This document shows positions 23,400 through 32,546 of a stretch of 53,487 bases of DNA, one piece after another (the first letter of the stretch is position 1; the number at the start of each line of letters is the position of its first letter). The notes under the pieces are model-generated. The model made no database searches. It saw only the letters and a list, made by a program, of their open reading frames with translations, and had not been told where the DNA came from. A program made the position numbers and the translations under genes. The DNA comes from a virus, in IMG/VR virus record IMGVR_UViG_3300031028_000001, positions 1 through 53,487 of that record; one strand, given 5' to 3'.

Positions 23400-26024
23400 T
23401 CAAAATCCGAATATGAACCACGAGCCGACGCACACGTAGGTGGAGGAGCCGTTGGAGGCGGTGATGTTGAGGCGGTAATAACGGAACAGGATTGCCGCGG
23501 GGTTATCGACGGCGAAACTCCGGGCTCCGGCGGGTCCGCTCACCCAGCCCGATGCGCCCGTCTGCGTGTCGAGCGTGATCCAGCTCGCGCCGTCTGTCGA
23601 GCCCTGCATTTGCCACGCTTGCGGCGTGATCTCCGCGCCGACCGGATCCGGCATTTGGATGGTATACCCGCCAACTAACTGAAGCGAGCCCAAGTCGATT
23701 TGCAGATACGCGGGTAATCCGTTGTTGCTGATCCACGCGATCGTCGAGTCCGTGGAGAACATGTTGGAGAACGCATTGAATGCGGCCGCCGGCTGATCGC
23801 CCGGATAGCTGTCCGGCATTTCGCTGGAGGCCGTAGCGACGTAGGGCGACGGGGCCGTGTCAGTGGTCATCAGCGTACCGCTCGAACTTTGCGGGCCGAT
23901 GATCAGAGGCGAGCCGATGATCACGATGGCGTCGAAGGCGCTGCAGCTCGGCGAGAAATCGAATATCGCCGTGATGACTCCGCCGGGCATTACCTCGCTG
24001 TACATGCAGGTCGAGAAGTCCGCGTCGGCTTCGCTGTTCAGAAGCGTTCCCCGGTTCACGGTCACGTGCGGACTGAGGCCGTCCGCGCGGCCCGCTCCGA
24101 AGTACAGCGCCAGCGCTCCAGCGGGTACCGCTCCCGATGTGGAGATGGAATCGGTTAGAACAGAGACCTGCTGATCGCCGTCGCACTCGAGAACTGCCGG
24201 CGCGCGGACCAGCGTAATGATCTGAGCGCCTGCCGGGGAGCTGCCCAGGAGATTCACGGTGACGCTGCCAGCGGTGATGTCTCCGGAAGTGAGCGTCTTC
24301 CACGCGACTAAGCCGTTGATGTTTGTCGCGGTGGTCTGTTCATAGAGCGATGTCCAGCCGGTGGGCACCGCGGATGGTCCGTATCCCGCGGCGACGAAGA
24401 GAACAGCCAGGTCGCCGGCGATCGTTCCCGTGGGCCAGGGGATCGTAATACTGGCCGCCGTGGCCGGCGTTTGCGCCGTGGATTCCCGGATAGTTACGAA
24501 TGGGGCCAGCGTCGGCGTAGCAGGCGGCGGAGGCGTGGTGGTTACCGTAAAGGTAACGCTTACGGGAGTGGCCGCCGCATAGGTGCCGGCTCCGGCCTGG
24601 GACGCCTGGATGGTGACGACTCCGCTCCCGGTGATCGTAACGGTGCTGCCGGAGATCGTGGCCGGTCCGGAAGTGACCGAATAGGAAACGGCAAGTCCGG
24701 AGCTGGCGGTAGCCGCGAGCGCGAAGGGCGCATCGGTGGGGAGATGATTCGGTATCCCCGGAAAAGTGATGATCTGTGGCGTGACGCCGGCGATAGAGCT
24801 GAATTCCTCGATCGAACATCTGAGACTGTTGAGGTTCGGGCTGATGCGTGTTAGCTCGATGCCCTGCGCTCCGAAGTAGCAGGAGTCATGCACCGCGAGG
24901 GTGTTGGGATCGGTAAAGGAAAACTGATTCACGGCGCCGCCCTGAGTCAGATAGAAGATGACCAGCTCCTGCACTTCCTCGTCCGTGATGGCCGGATAGC
25001 TCAGCGCCCATTTGTTCAGCGGAACGGGCCATGCCGCCCAGGAGATGCGCTTACCGGAATCCAGATCGTTACGGAAAGTCTTGAACGACGGCGCCGTGCC
25101 GAAAGGGATCTGCACCAGTACGCCGCCATTGATGGCCGGATAGCTCGGACCCACCAGCGTCGATGCGGCGGAATAGAGATAAAGCGCGTCAATTTCGGTG
25201 ACAGAGCCGCCATTGTTCGCAGTGACGTTGAGCCGGAAGTATCGATAAGCGGCGCCTGGCGAGGCGATGGTGTAGGTCTGGAGGAGGGCGCCGCCGCCGG
25301 CGAATCCCCAACCCGTGGTCTGGCCGGTCTGGGAGTCGAGAGTCACCCACGTCGTCCCGTCGTTCGAGCCCTCCATGGTCCAGGCCTGCGGACCGTTCCC
25401 CGCGCCTGCATAGCCGCCGGCGATTGCGTAAGAACCAAGCACAGAGGCGCTGCCCGCTCCGGTATCGAGCTCGATCCAGCAGGGCACGCCCGCGGTCATC
25501 CAGCCGTTGGTTGCGTCGCCATTGAAGGACAGCCACGCGGGGTTGACGGTTGCGGACGAAACCGAGGCGACGAACGGAGGGTTGCTGGTGTCCGAAGTCA
25601 GGGCGTCCGGACCGAATCCCTGAACACTGACCGGGTTGGCGGAGACCGCTTCCGAGACGGTCTGCACAGCATCGAGGCCGAGCGAAAACCACTGCGCCGG
25701 ATTCTCCGTGTAGGTGAAGGCGTCCGAATCGAACGCCATGTTGGCGTAGGACCGGATGAGTTCGGTGGCGGGATCCACAAGTGAGATCGACCAGGTGTAA
25801 TCGAACGCGCCCTTCTGCGCATTGAAGAATGCTTGAACGGTCTGCAGGTCGAAGTAATTGATCCGGCGATAATTCCACTTGAACGAGTTCAGCAGGCCAG
25901 AGATGGCGTAACGCTGGCTGGCACCGCTCCAGAAGCTCATGCAGCAGGAGCGGATCAGGAGGGTATGCTTGTATGGGAAGCGGACCGGATAGGCGCCGCT
26001 GATGCTTGGGAATGCGCCGGCCAC
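23400..26024 (-). CDS. Distal tail protein with discoidin domains
   Basis: This is an 874-residue protein. The N-terminal 100 residues (QRYAISGLLNSFKWNYRRIN...AFFNAQKGAFDYTW) and a segment near residues 320-410 (RISWAAWPVPLNKWALSYPAI...VIFYLTQGG.VNQFSF) both resemble the minor tail protein M/DUF2460 fold, so the fold appears twice. Between them, and at the C-terminus, lie discoidin-like domains (WTMEGSNDGTTWVTLDSQTG; WQMQGSTDGASWITLDTQTG). An Ig-like segment (ISGSTVTITGSGVVTIQA) lies around residues 450-490. The protein is probably a tail-tip protein with glycan-binding decorations. Confidence 0.6.
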   Translation of the reverse strand: MAGAFPSISGAYPVRFPYKHTLLIRSCCMSFWSGASQRYAISGLLNSFKWNYRRINYFDLQTVQAFFNAQKGAFDYTWSISLVDPATELIRSYANMAFDSDAFTYTENPAQWFSLGLDAVQTVSEAVSANPVSVQGFGPDALTSDTSNPPFVASVSSATVNPAWLSFNGDATNGWMTAGVPCWIELDTGAGSASVLGSYAIAGGYAGAGNGPQAWTMEGSNDGTTWVTLDSQTGQTTGWGFAGGGALLQTYTIASPGAAYRYFRLNVTANNGGSVTEIDALYLYSAASTLVGPSYPAINGGVLVQIPFGTAPSFKTFRNDLDSGKRISWAAWPVPLNKWALSYPAITDEEVQELVIFYLTQGGAVNQFSFTDPNTLAVHDSCYFGAQGIELTRISPNLNSLRCSIEEFSSIAGVTPQIITFPGIPNHLPTDAPFALAATASSGLAVSYSVTSGPATISGSTVTITGSGVVTIQASQAGAGTYAAATPVSVTFTVTTTPPPPATPTLAPFVTIRESTAQTPATAASITIPWPTGTIAGDLAVLFVAAGYGPSAVPTGWTSLYEQTTATNINGLVAWKTLTSGDITAGSVTVNLLGSSPAGAQIITLVRAPAVLECDGDQQVSVLTDSISTSGAVPAGALALYFGAGRADGLSPHVTVNRGTLLNSEADADFSTCMYSEVMPGGVITAIFDFSPSCSAFDAIVIIGSPLIIGPQSSSGTLMTTDTAPSPYVATASSEMPDSYPGDQPAAAFNAFSNMFSTDSTIAWISNNGLPAYLQIDLGSLQLVGGYTIQMPDPVGAEITPQAWQMQGSTDGASWITLDTQTGASGWVSGPAGARSFAVDNPAAILFRYYRLNITASNGSSTYVCVGSWFIFGF

Positions 26025-29000
26025 TTAGCCTCCCAGGAGAGCTTGGCGAAGGGCTGGCACGCTTTTCGAGCCGTTCTGCACAACGTTATACATGCCGGCA
26101 TCGAGCTGCGTCGGGTGGTTCTGCAGGAAGGTGTTGAATGAGTCACTATCCATCGCGTGAATTGTGATGGTGGTTTGGTTGCCGACCGCGCGCGAGTTGC
26201 CGAACATGTCCGTGCCCACTGTCCCGCCAGACATGCTGCGGGCATAACTTACTGGATCGGGCCCGGTATAAGCGTCCTGCGCCGCCCAGTTGGTGATCTG
26301 CGTACCGCGCTGCAGCCTGGGATCCCCCAGGATCATCGAGACGAAGGAAGCAGCCATACCCGCGCCTTCCACGAACGGCGCGGCGGGCCCGGTGAGCGGA
26401 GCTATAGCCATCAACGTTGTGCCGACGCCCGCGAGATCGTTGTGCGCGCCTCCCCGGGCCATCTGGGAGATACCGGAGTAAACGCCCATGCCGGCGCCGG
26501 CGATTCCAATTCCAGCGCCTATGCCTTGTGAGGTGGTGAGCGTGCCTTCGTAGCCGCCGTTGGGGCCAGTCGAGCCGAACAGCATCCCGAGCGGATCGGA
26601 CATTCCCTGCCCGACTCCGGTCATGAAGCCGCCGGTCGTGGCGCTTACGCTTCTCAGCTTGGCGGACAGGGCCATCATTCCGCTGAGTTTCGCGGCTACC
26701 GCGGGAGACGCGCCCAACGTGCTCGCCAGCGCCGCGGCCGCCGGCATACTGAAATACGCGCTGCTCGAGAGATCGGGCGCGCCGCTGCTGCCGGCCCAAC
26801 TCGGAGTTAAGCTCGACATACCGAGGGCATCGGCCGAACTGTTGTCGATGGGAACTCCCATGCTGTCGTATCCGCCGCCGCTGGTCATAGCAGCGCCTGG
26901 AACGCCTCCGGGCACAAGGCCGCCGCCCCCTCCCGATCGGGACATCGCCATCGCTCTCACCGCGGCCGTGTTATCGCGCGTGGCCAGGGTATTGTCTAGC
27001 GTGGCATCCTGCAGCAGCTTCGAATCGGAACTCTTCGGAGCGAATGGCGTGCCCTTCAGCAGATCACCTAATGGGCCTTCCGGCATGTGCGGAATCAACG
27101 CGCTGCCCAAGTTCTTAAAGGCAGTCGAGGCCACGTTGCCGATCATCGTGTCTTCCAGGCCGTGCGCCTGGCCGCGGAAGAATTGCGAGATGCCGCGGTG
27201 GCCACCTGTTTCCGCGGCATTCGAGAAATCGACTACCAGCTTGCCGAAGGTGTCTGCGTCCTTCTGCGCCTGCTCCGCCTCCTGCTTGCGCAGCTCCAGG
27301 ATCTTCTCTTCGAAATCGAACCGCGCCGTCTGTGCTCTGTTGTCGTAGTCGTACTGTTCTTTGGCCATGTCGAACAGATCGGAGCGCGCCCTCTTGAGGT
27401 CCAATTCGTTCTTCAGAGCTTTCATCCGGATGTCCAGCTCTTGCTGTGCGAGCGCCACTTCGCCGTCCGGTTCGTGGCCGACCATCGCGAGCGAATGCTG
27501 CGCGCCGGCGAGCTGCACATCCTGCCCGGCGTTCTTTTCTATGCCGCTCACCCGCTTCTCGATTTCCTCGCGGTCGAAAGTGTTTGTATCACCGAAACCG
27601 GCCATGCCTCTATACAACGCCAGATTCCCGGTCGAGCGGCCGGCGGCGATGGTGGTGTTCATGTCGCCGTAAGCCATGTCTGAATAATTCAGGCCGGCCA
27701 TCTCCGGACCGTACAGGCTGGGGATGATCGATCGATGGAAGGCATAGGCCGCGGCGTCGTAATTCGCCGGCAGTTTGAGAACGGCATCCTTGTCAATCTT
27801 GGTGTGTTCCTTGAGCGAGTCCACCTCGTTTTTGTATTGGATTACCGCTTCTTTGGCCTCATCCCACTTGACCCTCAGCGCCGGAAGATCCTTCAGAGCG
27901 CCATCGGTGTAATTGGTGTGGGCTGTCTTGGCATCCTTGGTAGCTTGCGCCAGATTCTCCTGAGCCCCGATGAGCGTGTGTGAGTATGCCTCTTCGTCTT
28001 GGGCGCGCGTGGTATAGGCCGCCGGGATGGGACCGAGCTGAGACATGAAGCCCGCCGCATATCCAGGCTTCACGACGCCGCCCGGCGCGGCCAGATTCAG
28101 GCTGTTGTCGCCCATCAGCGCGTTCCATAAGGACGGCAGGCCATTCGCTGGTGTGGTTGTCCCGTAGAACCCCCCGGCCCCACCCAGAGCGGCGCCCACC
28201 GCGCTGGTTGCTGCGTTTTTGGCGCCGACGTAAATGTCAGCGCCCGGGAGGCTTCCTAAGATGCCGCTCGGCGTTCCCCATCCAGGCACCGCCCAATTCA
28301 TTACCGCGTGCTTGACTTGCTCAACCAGGTTGCCCTTGCCATCGCCTATCACTAGCGAGATGACGGCCGAGATCGGCTCCATCATTTCGCGCTTGAGCTT
28401 GTCCCATTCGGCACTGACCAGCTCTAACTGCTCCTGGTACTTCATGAACTTGGCCTGCTCATCGTCCGTCAGGCCGAAGCCCATCTCGTGAGCTACTTTA
28501 AGCTCTTCGGACAGTTTCATGATGAACGGGATGGCTTCGATGCCGGACTTTTTGAACAATTCCAGCATGATCTGATTGCGCTCCCAAACGTTGGTCATGG
28601 CGCTCAGGTGCTCGGAGAGCGTCTTCAGAGTATCGGAGGTGGACGCCGTGCCATCGCGCAGACCGGCCACGTCCACGCCCATGCCGCGCAGAGTTTCCCG
28701 GGCCTTCGCCGATTTCTCGTCGGTACCTTCGATGGCCATGGTCAGGCCACGCATGAGGCGCTCGACGATAGTAATATCGCTGCCAACGGCTTTGGCGGCA
28801 AAGGCGAACTCCCCGACTTCGCGGGTCAGCAGTCCGGTTTTCAGCGTGACGTTCTGGGTTTGCACTCCCAGACTCGCAAACTTCTCCATGGCCTCGACGG
28901 CCTGTTCGGCACCGACGGTTATGACAGAAAACGCCGCGGCCACGCCGGCGCCCCACGGCCCCATCTTTTGGAGGATGCCCTCCATCGCCTCGCCGGCCGA

Positions 29001-29177
29001 GTGCAAGGGATCTTCGATGAACCCCTTGACGCCTTCCGCGAATTTATCGAAGCCGGGGTGTTCGCCGAGGTGCTGGGCTTTATCTTCGATCGATTGAAGC
29101 GCAGCATTCACCCTGGAGGTTGAGCCGACAATCTGCCCGTCTTCGAGGATCAGTTCGATTACAGTTTGCTTAGGCAC
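26025..29177 (-). CDS. Tape measure protein
   Basis: This is a 1050-residue protein, the longest helical gene in the tail cluster, following the chaperone genes as in lambda H. The N-terminal region is helical with coiled coils. Residues about 120-300 carry the typical tape-measure core (GLLTREVGEFAFAAKAVG...LSEHLSAMTNVWERNQIMLELFKKSGIEAI). The C-terminal part has Gly/Ala-rich hydrophobic stretches (GIGAGIGIAGAGMGVYSGI) that could enter the host membrane. By the usual 0.15 nm per residue rule the tail would be about 150-160 nm long. Its start overlaps the previous gene by 8 bp. Confidence 0.8.
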   Translation of the reverse strand: MPKQTVIELILEDGQIVGSTSRVNAALQSIEDKAQHLGEHPGFDKFAEGVKGFIEDPLHSAGEAMEGILQKMGPWGAGVAAAFSVITVGAEQAVEAMEKFASLGVQTQNVTLKTGLLTREVGEFAFAAKAVGSDITIVERLMRGLTMAIEGTDEKSAKARETLRGMGVDVAGLRDGTASTSDTLKTLSEHLSAMTNVWERNQIMLELFKKSGIEAIPFIMKLSEELKVAHEMGFGLTDDEQAKFMKYQEQLELVSAEWDKLKREMMEPISAVISLVIGDGKGNLVEQVKHAVMNWAVPGWGTPSGILGSLPGADIYVGAKNAATSAVGAALGGAGGFYGTTTPANGLPSLWNALMGDNSLNLAAPGGVVKPGYAAGFMSQLGPIPAAYTTRAQDEEAYSHTLIGAQENLAQATKDAKTAHTNYTDGALKDLPALRVKWDEAKEAVIQYKNEVDSLKEHTKIDKDAVLKLPANYDAAAYAFHRSIIPSLYGPEMAGLNYSDMAYGDMNTTIAAGRSTGNLALYRGMAGFGDTNTFDREEIEKRVSGIEKNAGQDVQLAGAQHSLAMVGHEPDGEVALAQQELDIRMKALKNELDLKRARSDLFDMAKEQYDYDNRAQTARFDFEEKILELRKQEAEQAQKDADTFGKLVVDFSNAAETGGHRGISQFFRGQAHGLEDTMIGNVASTAFKNLGSALIPHMPEGPLGDLLKGTPFAPKSSDSKLLQDATLDNTLATRDNTAAVRAMAMSRSGGGGGLVPGGVPGAAMTSGGGYDSMGVPIDNSSADALGMSSLTPSWAGSSGAPDLSSSAYFSMPAAAALASTLGASPAVAAKLSGMMALSAKLRSVSATTGGFMTGVGQGMSDPLGMLFGSTGPNGGYEGTLTTSQGIGAGIGIAGAGMGVYSGISQMARGGAHNDLAGVGTTLMAIAPLTGPAAPFVEGAGMAASFVSMILGDPRLQRGTQITNWAAQDAYTGPDPVSYARSMSGGTVGTDMFGNSRAVGNQTTITIHAMDSDSFNTFLQNHPTQLDAGMYNVVQNGSKSVPALRQALLGG

Positions 29178-29688
29178 TGGTGTCCATTACGTTGCCGGCG
29201 ATCAGCGCGGCGCCCGCGGCGCGCCACATTTGGGACGCCACGATCATCCGAGTGGCCATGTCCTGGTAGGACTTCGCCACGACCTCATTGACCTTCGCCT
29301 CGTCTTTTGGCGAGAGCGCAAACATCTCGCAGCGCTGTTGATTGCCGGCCAGCTTGCCCTTCTGATCATCGGTCGGACTGATCACAATCCGCTTGGCGGT
29401 GGCCACCGTGACCCGGAGGGACTGCAGCATGGCTCCGGTAAGGGTCCAGTCACGTATAGCCGGCCGGCCGGTCCGCATCTGTTTTTGCACCACGTAGGAC
29501 GCGCCGCCGCGCCGCGGCCGAATGGCACAGAGGGGCTTGGCCGGCTGGTCGTTCGCGTCGGAGGCAGCCTTGATGCGATCGCGCACCACGTTCAGCGCGA
29601 TGTTGCCTACGGCGACACGCTGCGCGCGAGTGAACAGCGGAGCTTGAATGCGGACGGCGCGCTTGATTGTGATTTTGAACCCTGCCAT
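29170..29688 (-). CDS. Virion morphogenesis / tail completion-like protein
   Basis: This is a 172-residue protein. RAQRVAVGNIALNVVRDRI followed by PLCAIRPRRGG, AIRDWTLTGAMLQSLRV and ISPTDDQKGKLAGNQQRCEMFALSP matches the pattern of phage virion-morphogenesis or minor tail proteins that act at tail completion. It lies between the chaperone extension and the tape measure, where siphophages often place such genes. The exact role is inference. Confidence 0.6.
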   Translation of the reverse strand: MAGFKITIKRAVRIQAPLFTRAQRVAVGNIALNVVRDRIKAASDANDQPAKPLCAIRPRRGGASYVVQKQMRTGRPAIRDWTLTGAMLQSLRVTVATAKRIVISPTDDQKGKLAGNQQRCEMFALSPKDEAKVNEVVAKSYQDMATRMIVASQMWRAAGAALIAGNVMDTSA

Positions 29689-29689
29689 T

Positions 29690-30133
29690 TCAGTCTCTCG
29701 AGTTGATCGCTTTCATGCCGGCGTAGTGTTCCGCTTTGCGCGCCAGCTCAATTACTTCAACCGCATCCGCATACCAGCACGGCCACTTCGAAGAGTCGGC
29801 GCCATACAGCACGCCTCCGCCGCCTTCGCGCACTACCCGCGCGGAGTCCACGGTCTGCATGAGTTGCAGAGTGTCGATGGAAATTAAGCCGACCGGGCAT
29901 TCATTGGTTTCCACGTCGACGTAATATTCGATCTGGTTCTTGCCGCTTCCGGCCGTATAGCGCGCTTCCCAGCAGCGGCCGCGATCGGGATCCATGTCCG
30001 CGGCGTGAAACTTGCGGCAGTTGCGCGTCAGGTCGTCGCCGCGCTCGCGACAGTCTCCGCAATCATAGGTGAGGCCGCCGGCTCCGGACTCGCTGGACCA
30101 CCCGCCGGAGGCTCTGAAGTGCCAGCTAACGTT
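29690..30133 (-). CDS. Tail assembly chaperone frameshift extension (T-like)
   Basis: Read in the -1 frame from the slippery site, this segment is open from 30133 to the stop at 29690 and adds 147 residues to residue 176 of the upstream chaperone (fusion about 323 residues). The part before the only upstream-facing ATG (29995) encodes CGDCRERGDDLTRNC, a Cys motif that looks functional and would be lost if translation began at 29995. The gene order (G, GT, tape measure) follows the lambda model. An independent start at 29995 (101 residues) is the alternative. Confidence 0.7.
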   Translation of the reverse strand, partial: NVSWHFRASGGWSSESGAGGLTYDCGDCRERGDDLTRNCRKFHAADMDPDRGRCWEARYTAGSGKNQIEYYVDVETNECPVGLISIDTLQLMQTVDSARVVREGGGGVLYGADSSKWPCWYADAVEVIELARKAEHYAGMKAINSRD

Positions 30134-30660
30134 AAATTTTCCTTCTCCGTGTTCGTCAGGCCGAGCTGGCCGGTGATGGCTTGCGCCATCTCCTGGTAGA
30201 GATCGTCGGGCCCGGCGTCGATCAGTGACTCGGCGGTGGCCGGTACTCCATCAATATCCAGGCCCGTGATCTCCTGCAGGAAGAACTTCACCATATCCGG
30301 GGTGCATTCCCGCGCATCGTATTCTTGCGCTTCCTGGGTGATGGTCATGATCTGTTCGAGCTTGTCTTCCGGGAATTCGATTTTGATCTTGGACTTTTTG
30401 GTGGCCTCTTCGCGGGTGAGGCTTTCGGATTCCATCAGCGCTTCGATTTCCGGCCGCGCTTTCTCCCGAGCAGCTTTAACGGCGGCCTGGTATTCGCCAT
30501 CGAGCGGAAGGCGGCGCTTGTAGATCTCGCGCAGCGCTTCGAACTTTTTCGCCATCTGCAAATTGAACGCAAGCCGGCGCTTGACGTTGATCTTCAGCAG
30601 GACGAAGACCACTCCCGGCATGGAGGTCGATTTAAAGGTTCTCCGCGATTCGTAGTTCAT
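30028..30660 (-). CDS. Tail assembly chaperone (G-like)
   Basis: This is a 210-residue, helical, acidic protein. The region MVKFFLQEITGLDIDGVPATAESLIDAGPDDLYQEMAQAI (about residues 123-162) is typical of tail assembly chaperones, which bind the tape measure and recruit tail tube subunits. The last 34 residues after the slippery site are low-complexity (PPAGGPASPEPAASP), as expected for a frame terminated to make the short form. It lies between the tail tube and tape measure genes. Confidence 0.7.
   Translation of the reverse strand: MNYESRRTFKSTSMPGVVFVLLKINVKRRLAFNLQMAKKFEALREIYKRRLPLDGEYQAAVKAAREKARPEIEALMESESLTREEATKKSKIKIEFPEDKLEQIMTITQEAQEYDARECTPDMVKFFLQEITGLDIDGVPATAESLIDAGPDDLYQEMAQAITGQLGLTNTEKENLTLAGTSEPPAGGPASPEPAASPMIAETVASAATT
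30133..30139 (-). other. Programmed -1 frameshift slippery site A AAT TTA
   Basis: On the minus strand the heptamer AAATTTA is in the right phase (A AAT TTA, codons 175-176 of the chaperone), matching the X XXY YYZ rule. Slipping by -1 leads into a frame with no stop for 147 codons. Siphophages conserve such shifts between the two tail chaperone forms. Confidence 0.75.
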
Positions 30661-30667
30661 AACCGGG

Positions 30668-31684
30668 TTAGGTGATCACCAGCACGAAAGCGTCGGCCGA
30701 ACCGATCGTGGTGTCGTGCGCCTTGCCCATGAACTTCACGGTCCGGCGCGCCTGCTGTTTGTCATAGGTCGGCATGGTGACGCGGCAATTCTTCAGCGTG
30801 TAGGTCCAGATGTTGCCGGGGATGGTTCCGATCTGGTAGCTGATGCCGATGACCGGGCCCAGCGGATCGCTCGCCGCTGTTTTGAGAGTGTTTAAAATCG
30901 TCGAGTCATCGTCATAGAGTTCGGCCGAGGAGGCGACGGAATACAATCCGGCGCCGGGCGCCATCGGGTATACCGAAAAGCCGTCTTTCTCCAGCTCGCG
31001 CGCGAGCGTCACGTCGATCGAGCCGGTGCGCACGGTGGTGAAGGCGTTGCCGTCGAGCGTGATCAGCCCGGAGAAGCCTTGCGGCGGCGCGCCGTTGGTT
31101 ACCGGGGCGCTGGGCTGTACCGGGAACGAGGCCAGGCCGCCGGGCGCGATCGTGTCGGTATTCGTGTCCGCCGCCTGGATGGTGTCATAGACCCACATGC
31201 ACTCGCCCGAGAAGCTGAGCATGGGGACGTCGCCGCCGAACGAAGTACTGAACTTACTGCAGAGACAGCCCAGAGCGGCAAATTGAGCGGCCGTACCGGG
31301 GTTGTTGTAATCGAAGACGGTGGCCGTGGGGCAGCCGATCTCGTTCATCGTGTAAGTCACCGAGGTGCTGGCGACGGCGACGGAGGCCTGGCCGAAGAGG
31401 AGCTGCAGGAAGACGTCGCAATCCGGCTTGATGCCTTTAACGCCATTCGCCGCGGCCGAGAGTGTGGCGGACCAGGTGGCCGAACGCCGTCCCATGATGC
31501 CCAGGATTTCGCCGAATGCGCCGGTCTTGTCGGGGCGCACGATTTCGGGGTTTTTCGCGTCGCCGGAAAAGGTGGTGATCAGGCAGCAGTCGCTATCGGA
31601 GGGGGCGCCCGCCGGCGCGATGCCGAAAGTCGTCTCGATCGCGGGATAGACCCGCTGCAGCCTGGTATAAATTTGGTTTGCCAC
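30668..31684 (-). CDS. Major tail tube protein
   Basis: This is a 338-residue, beta-rich protein. The N-terminus (YTRLQRVYPAIETTFGIAPAG) and the segment TWSATLSAAANGVKGIKPDCDVFLQLLFG are typical of long-tail tube subunits. It sits directly upstream of the tail chaperone genes. Tail tube subunits polymerise into the hollow tube around the tape measure. The length is larger than lambda V-like proteins, so an extra Ig-like or decorating domain may be included. Confidence 0.7.
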   Translation of the reverse strand: MANQIYTRLQRVYPAIETTFGIAPAGAPSDSDCCLITTFSGDAKNPEIVRPDKTGAFGEILGIMGRRSATWSATLSAAANGVKGIKPDCDVFLQLLFGQASVAVASTSVTYTMNEIGCPTATVFDYNNPGTAAQFAALGCLCSKFSTSFGGDVPMLSFSGECMWVYDTIQAADTNTDTIAPGGLASFPVQPSAPVTNGAPPQGFSGLITLDGNAFTTVRTGSIDVTLARELEKDGFSVYPMAPGAGLYSVASSAELYDDDSTILNTLKTAASDPLGPVIGISYQIGTIPGNIWTYTLKNCRVTMPTYDKQQARRTVKFMGKAHDTTIGSADAFVLVIT

Positions 31685-32008
31685 TTAGATGGCCTCCTTT
31701 TGCTCAGGAACGTTTTGTTCCGGATCGACAGGCGGGGACGCCTGTCCCACAACTGCGTTGGCCCTCAGCTCGTGCAGCACGGTGAGGGCGCGCTTCTTTT
31801 GCTCGGCGAAGTCTTTCGCTTTGGAATCCACTTTCCCCTCGGGAAAGATTTCACAGAACGCCGCGTCCGGAATCGCGGTGATGCCGCGCTCATGCAGGAC
31901 GTTCGGGAGCTGCGCTTCCGTCAGTTCGAACTGTTGACCGAACTTGGTGAGCCTCTGTGGGTTGGGGCCGAGAATCAATGTCTGCGTCCCCAGAAAACGA
32001 TAGGTCAT
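31685..32008 (-). CDS. Hypothetical protein in connector region
   Basis: This is a 107-residue protein, ATGA-coupled to the upstream gene and abutting the tail tube gene. Beta-like N-terminus (YRFLGTQTLILGPNPQRLTKFGQQFELTEAQL), helical middle and a Pro-rich acidic tail. Its position between connector and tail tube genes suggests a minor virion or assembly factor. Family not recognised. Confidence 0.5.
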   Translation of the reverse strand: MTYRFLGTQTLILGPNPQRLTKFGQQFELTEAQLPNVLHERGITAIPDAAFCEIFPEGKVDSKAKDFAEQKKRALTVLHELRANAVVGQASPPVDPEQNVPEQKEAI

Positions 32009-32541
32009 GACGTAGTTACCTCGAATAAAAGTTGAAAATGCACGGTAGCGATCGCGCCATCCTTAAACCAGGCCCACTCCGTGTTCTCGATGCGCAGGGC
32101 GTGGTTATACCAAACGTCTCCGCCGTTGATTTCGGAGTCGCGGCCGTTGAACGTCTCGACCAGCGCGGTTTTGATGGCGTCCAGGTAGTCTTCGCCGTTC
32201 GCCAGATCGGCGAGCTGCGAGACGGCGACCCAGCGGTGAACTTCCCCGGCGACTGTCACCGAACCGGAGAAGGTGTTGGGATGCTGCCAGTTCTGGTCTT
32301 CCAGTTCATCCGACCAGATGGCCATGCAGCTCGTGGCCGGCTTCAGCAGCTTGAAGAGGTCTTCGCGGGCGAGCTTGGCCTGTACGAAGGTGATCCCCGC
32401 GTCCGATTCGCCGGCGAAGTCGATGGTGAAACTCGGAACGTCGAAATCGGTGGAGGCCTGGTTCAAGTTCGCCTGGAAGGTAGCGGTGAGGCCCGTTGTG
32501 ACAGCCTGCCGCGCGGCTCTCGATATTTGGAGACTGATCAT
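32005..32541 (-). CDS. Probable tail terminator / head-tail completion protein
   Basis: This is a 178-residue protein just before the tail tube gene, the place of tail terminator (gpU-like) proteins. The C-terminal part (WAWFKDGAIATVHFQLLFEVTTS) is a beta-strand pattern that fits that fold. The N-terminal half is mixed alpha/beta. The assignment rests mostly on position. Confidence 0.45.
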   Translation of the reverse strand: MISLQISRAARQAVTTGLTATFQANLNQASTDFDVPSFTIDFAGESDAGITFVQAKLAREDLFKLLKPATSCMAIWSDELEDQNWQHPNTFSGSVTVAGEVHRWVAVSQLADLANGEDYLDAIKTALVETFNGRDSEINGGDVWYNHALRIENTEWAWFKDGAIATVHFQLLFEVTTS

Positions 32542-32546
32542 GGGGC

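Noticed and set aside
22245-23678. Long plus-strand open frame of 477 codons
   Set aside because: It is antisense to the tail-tip genes, has a composition typical of shadow frames and no start signal.
9436-26024. Diversity-generating retroelement near the fibre genes
   Set aside because: No reverse transcriptase frame and no template/variable repeat pair were seen; the fibre repeats are protein-level.
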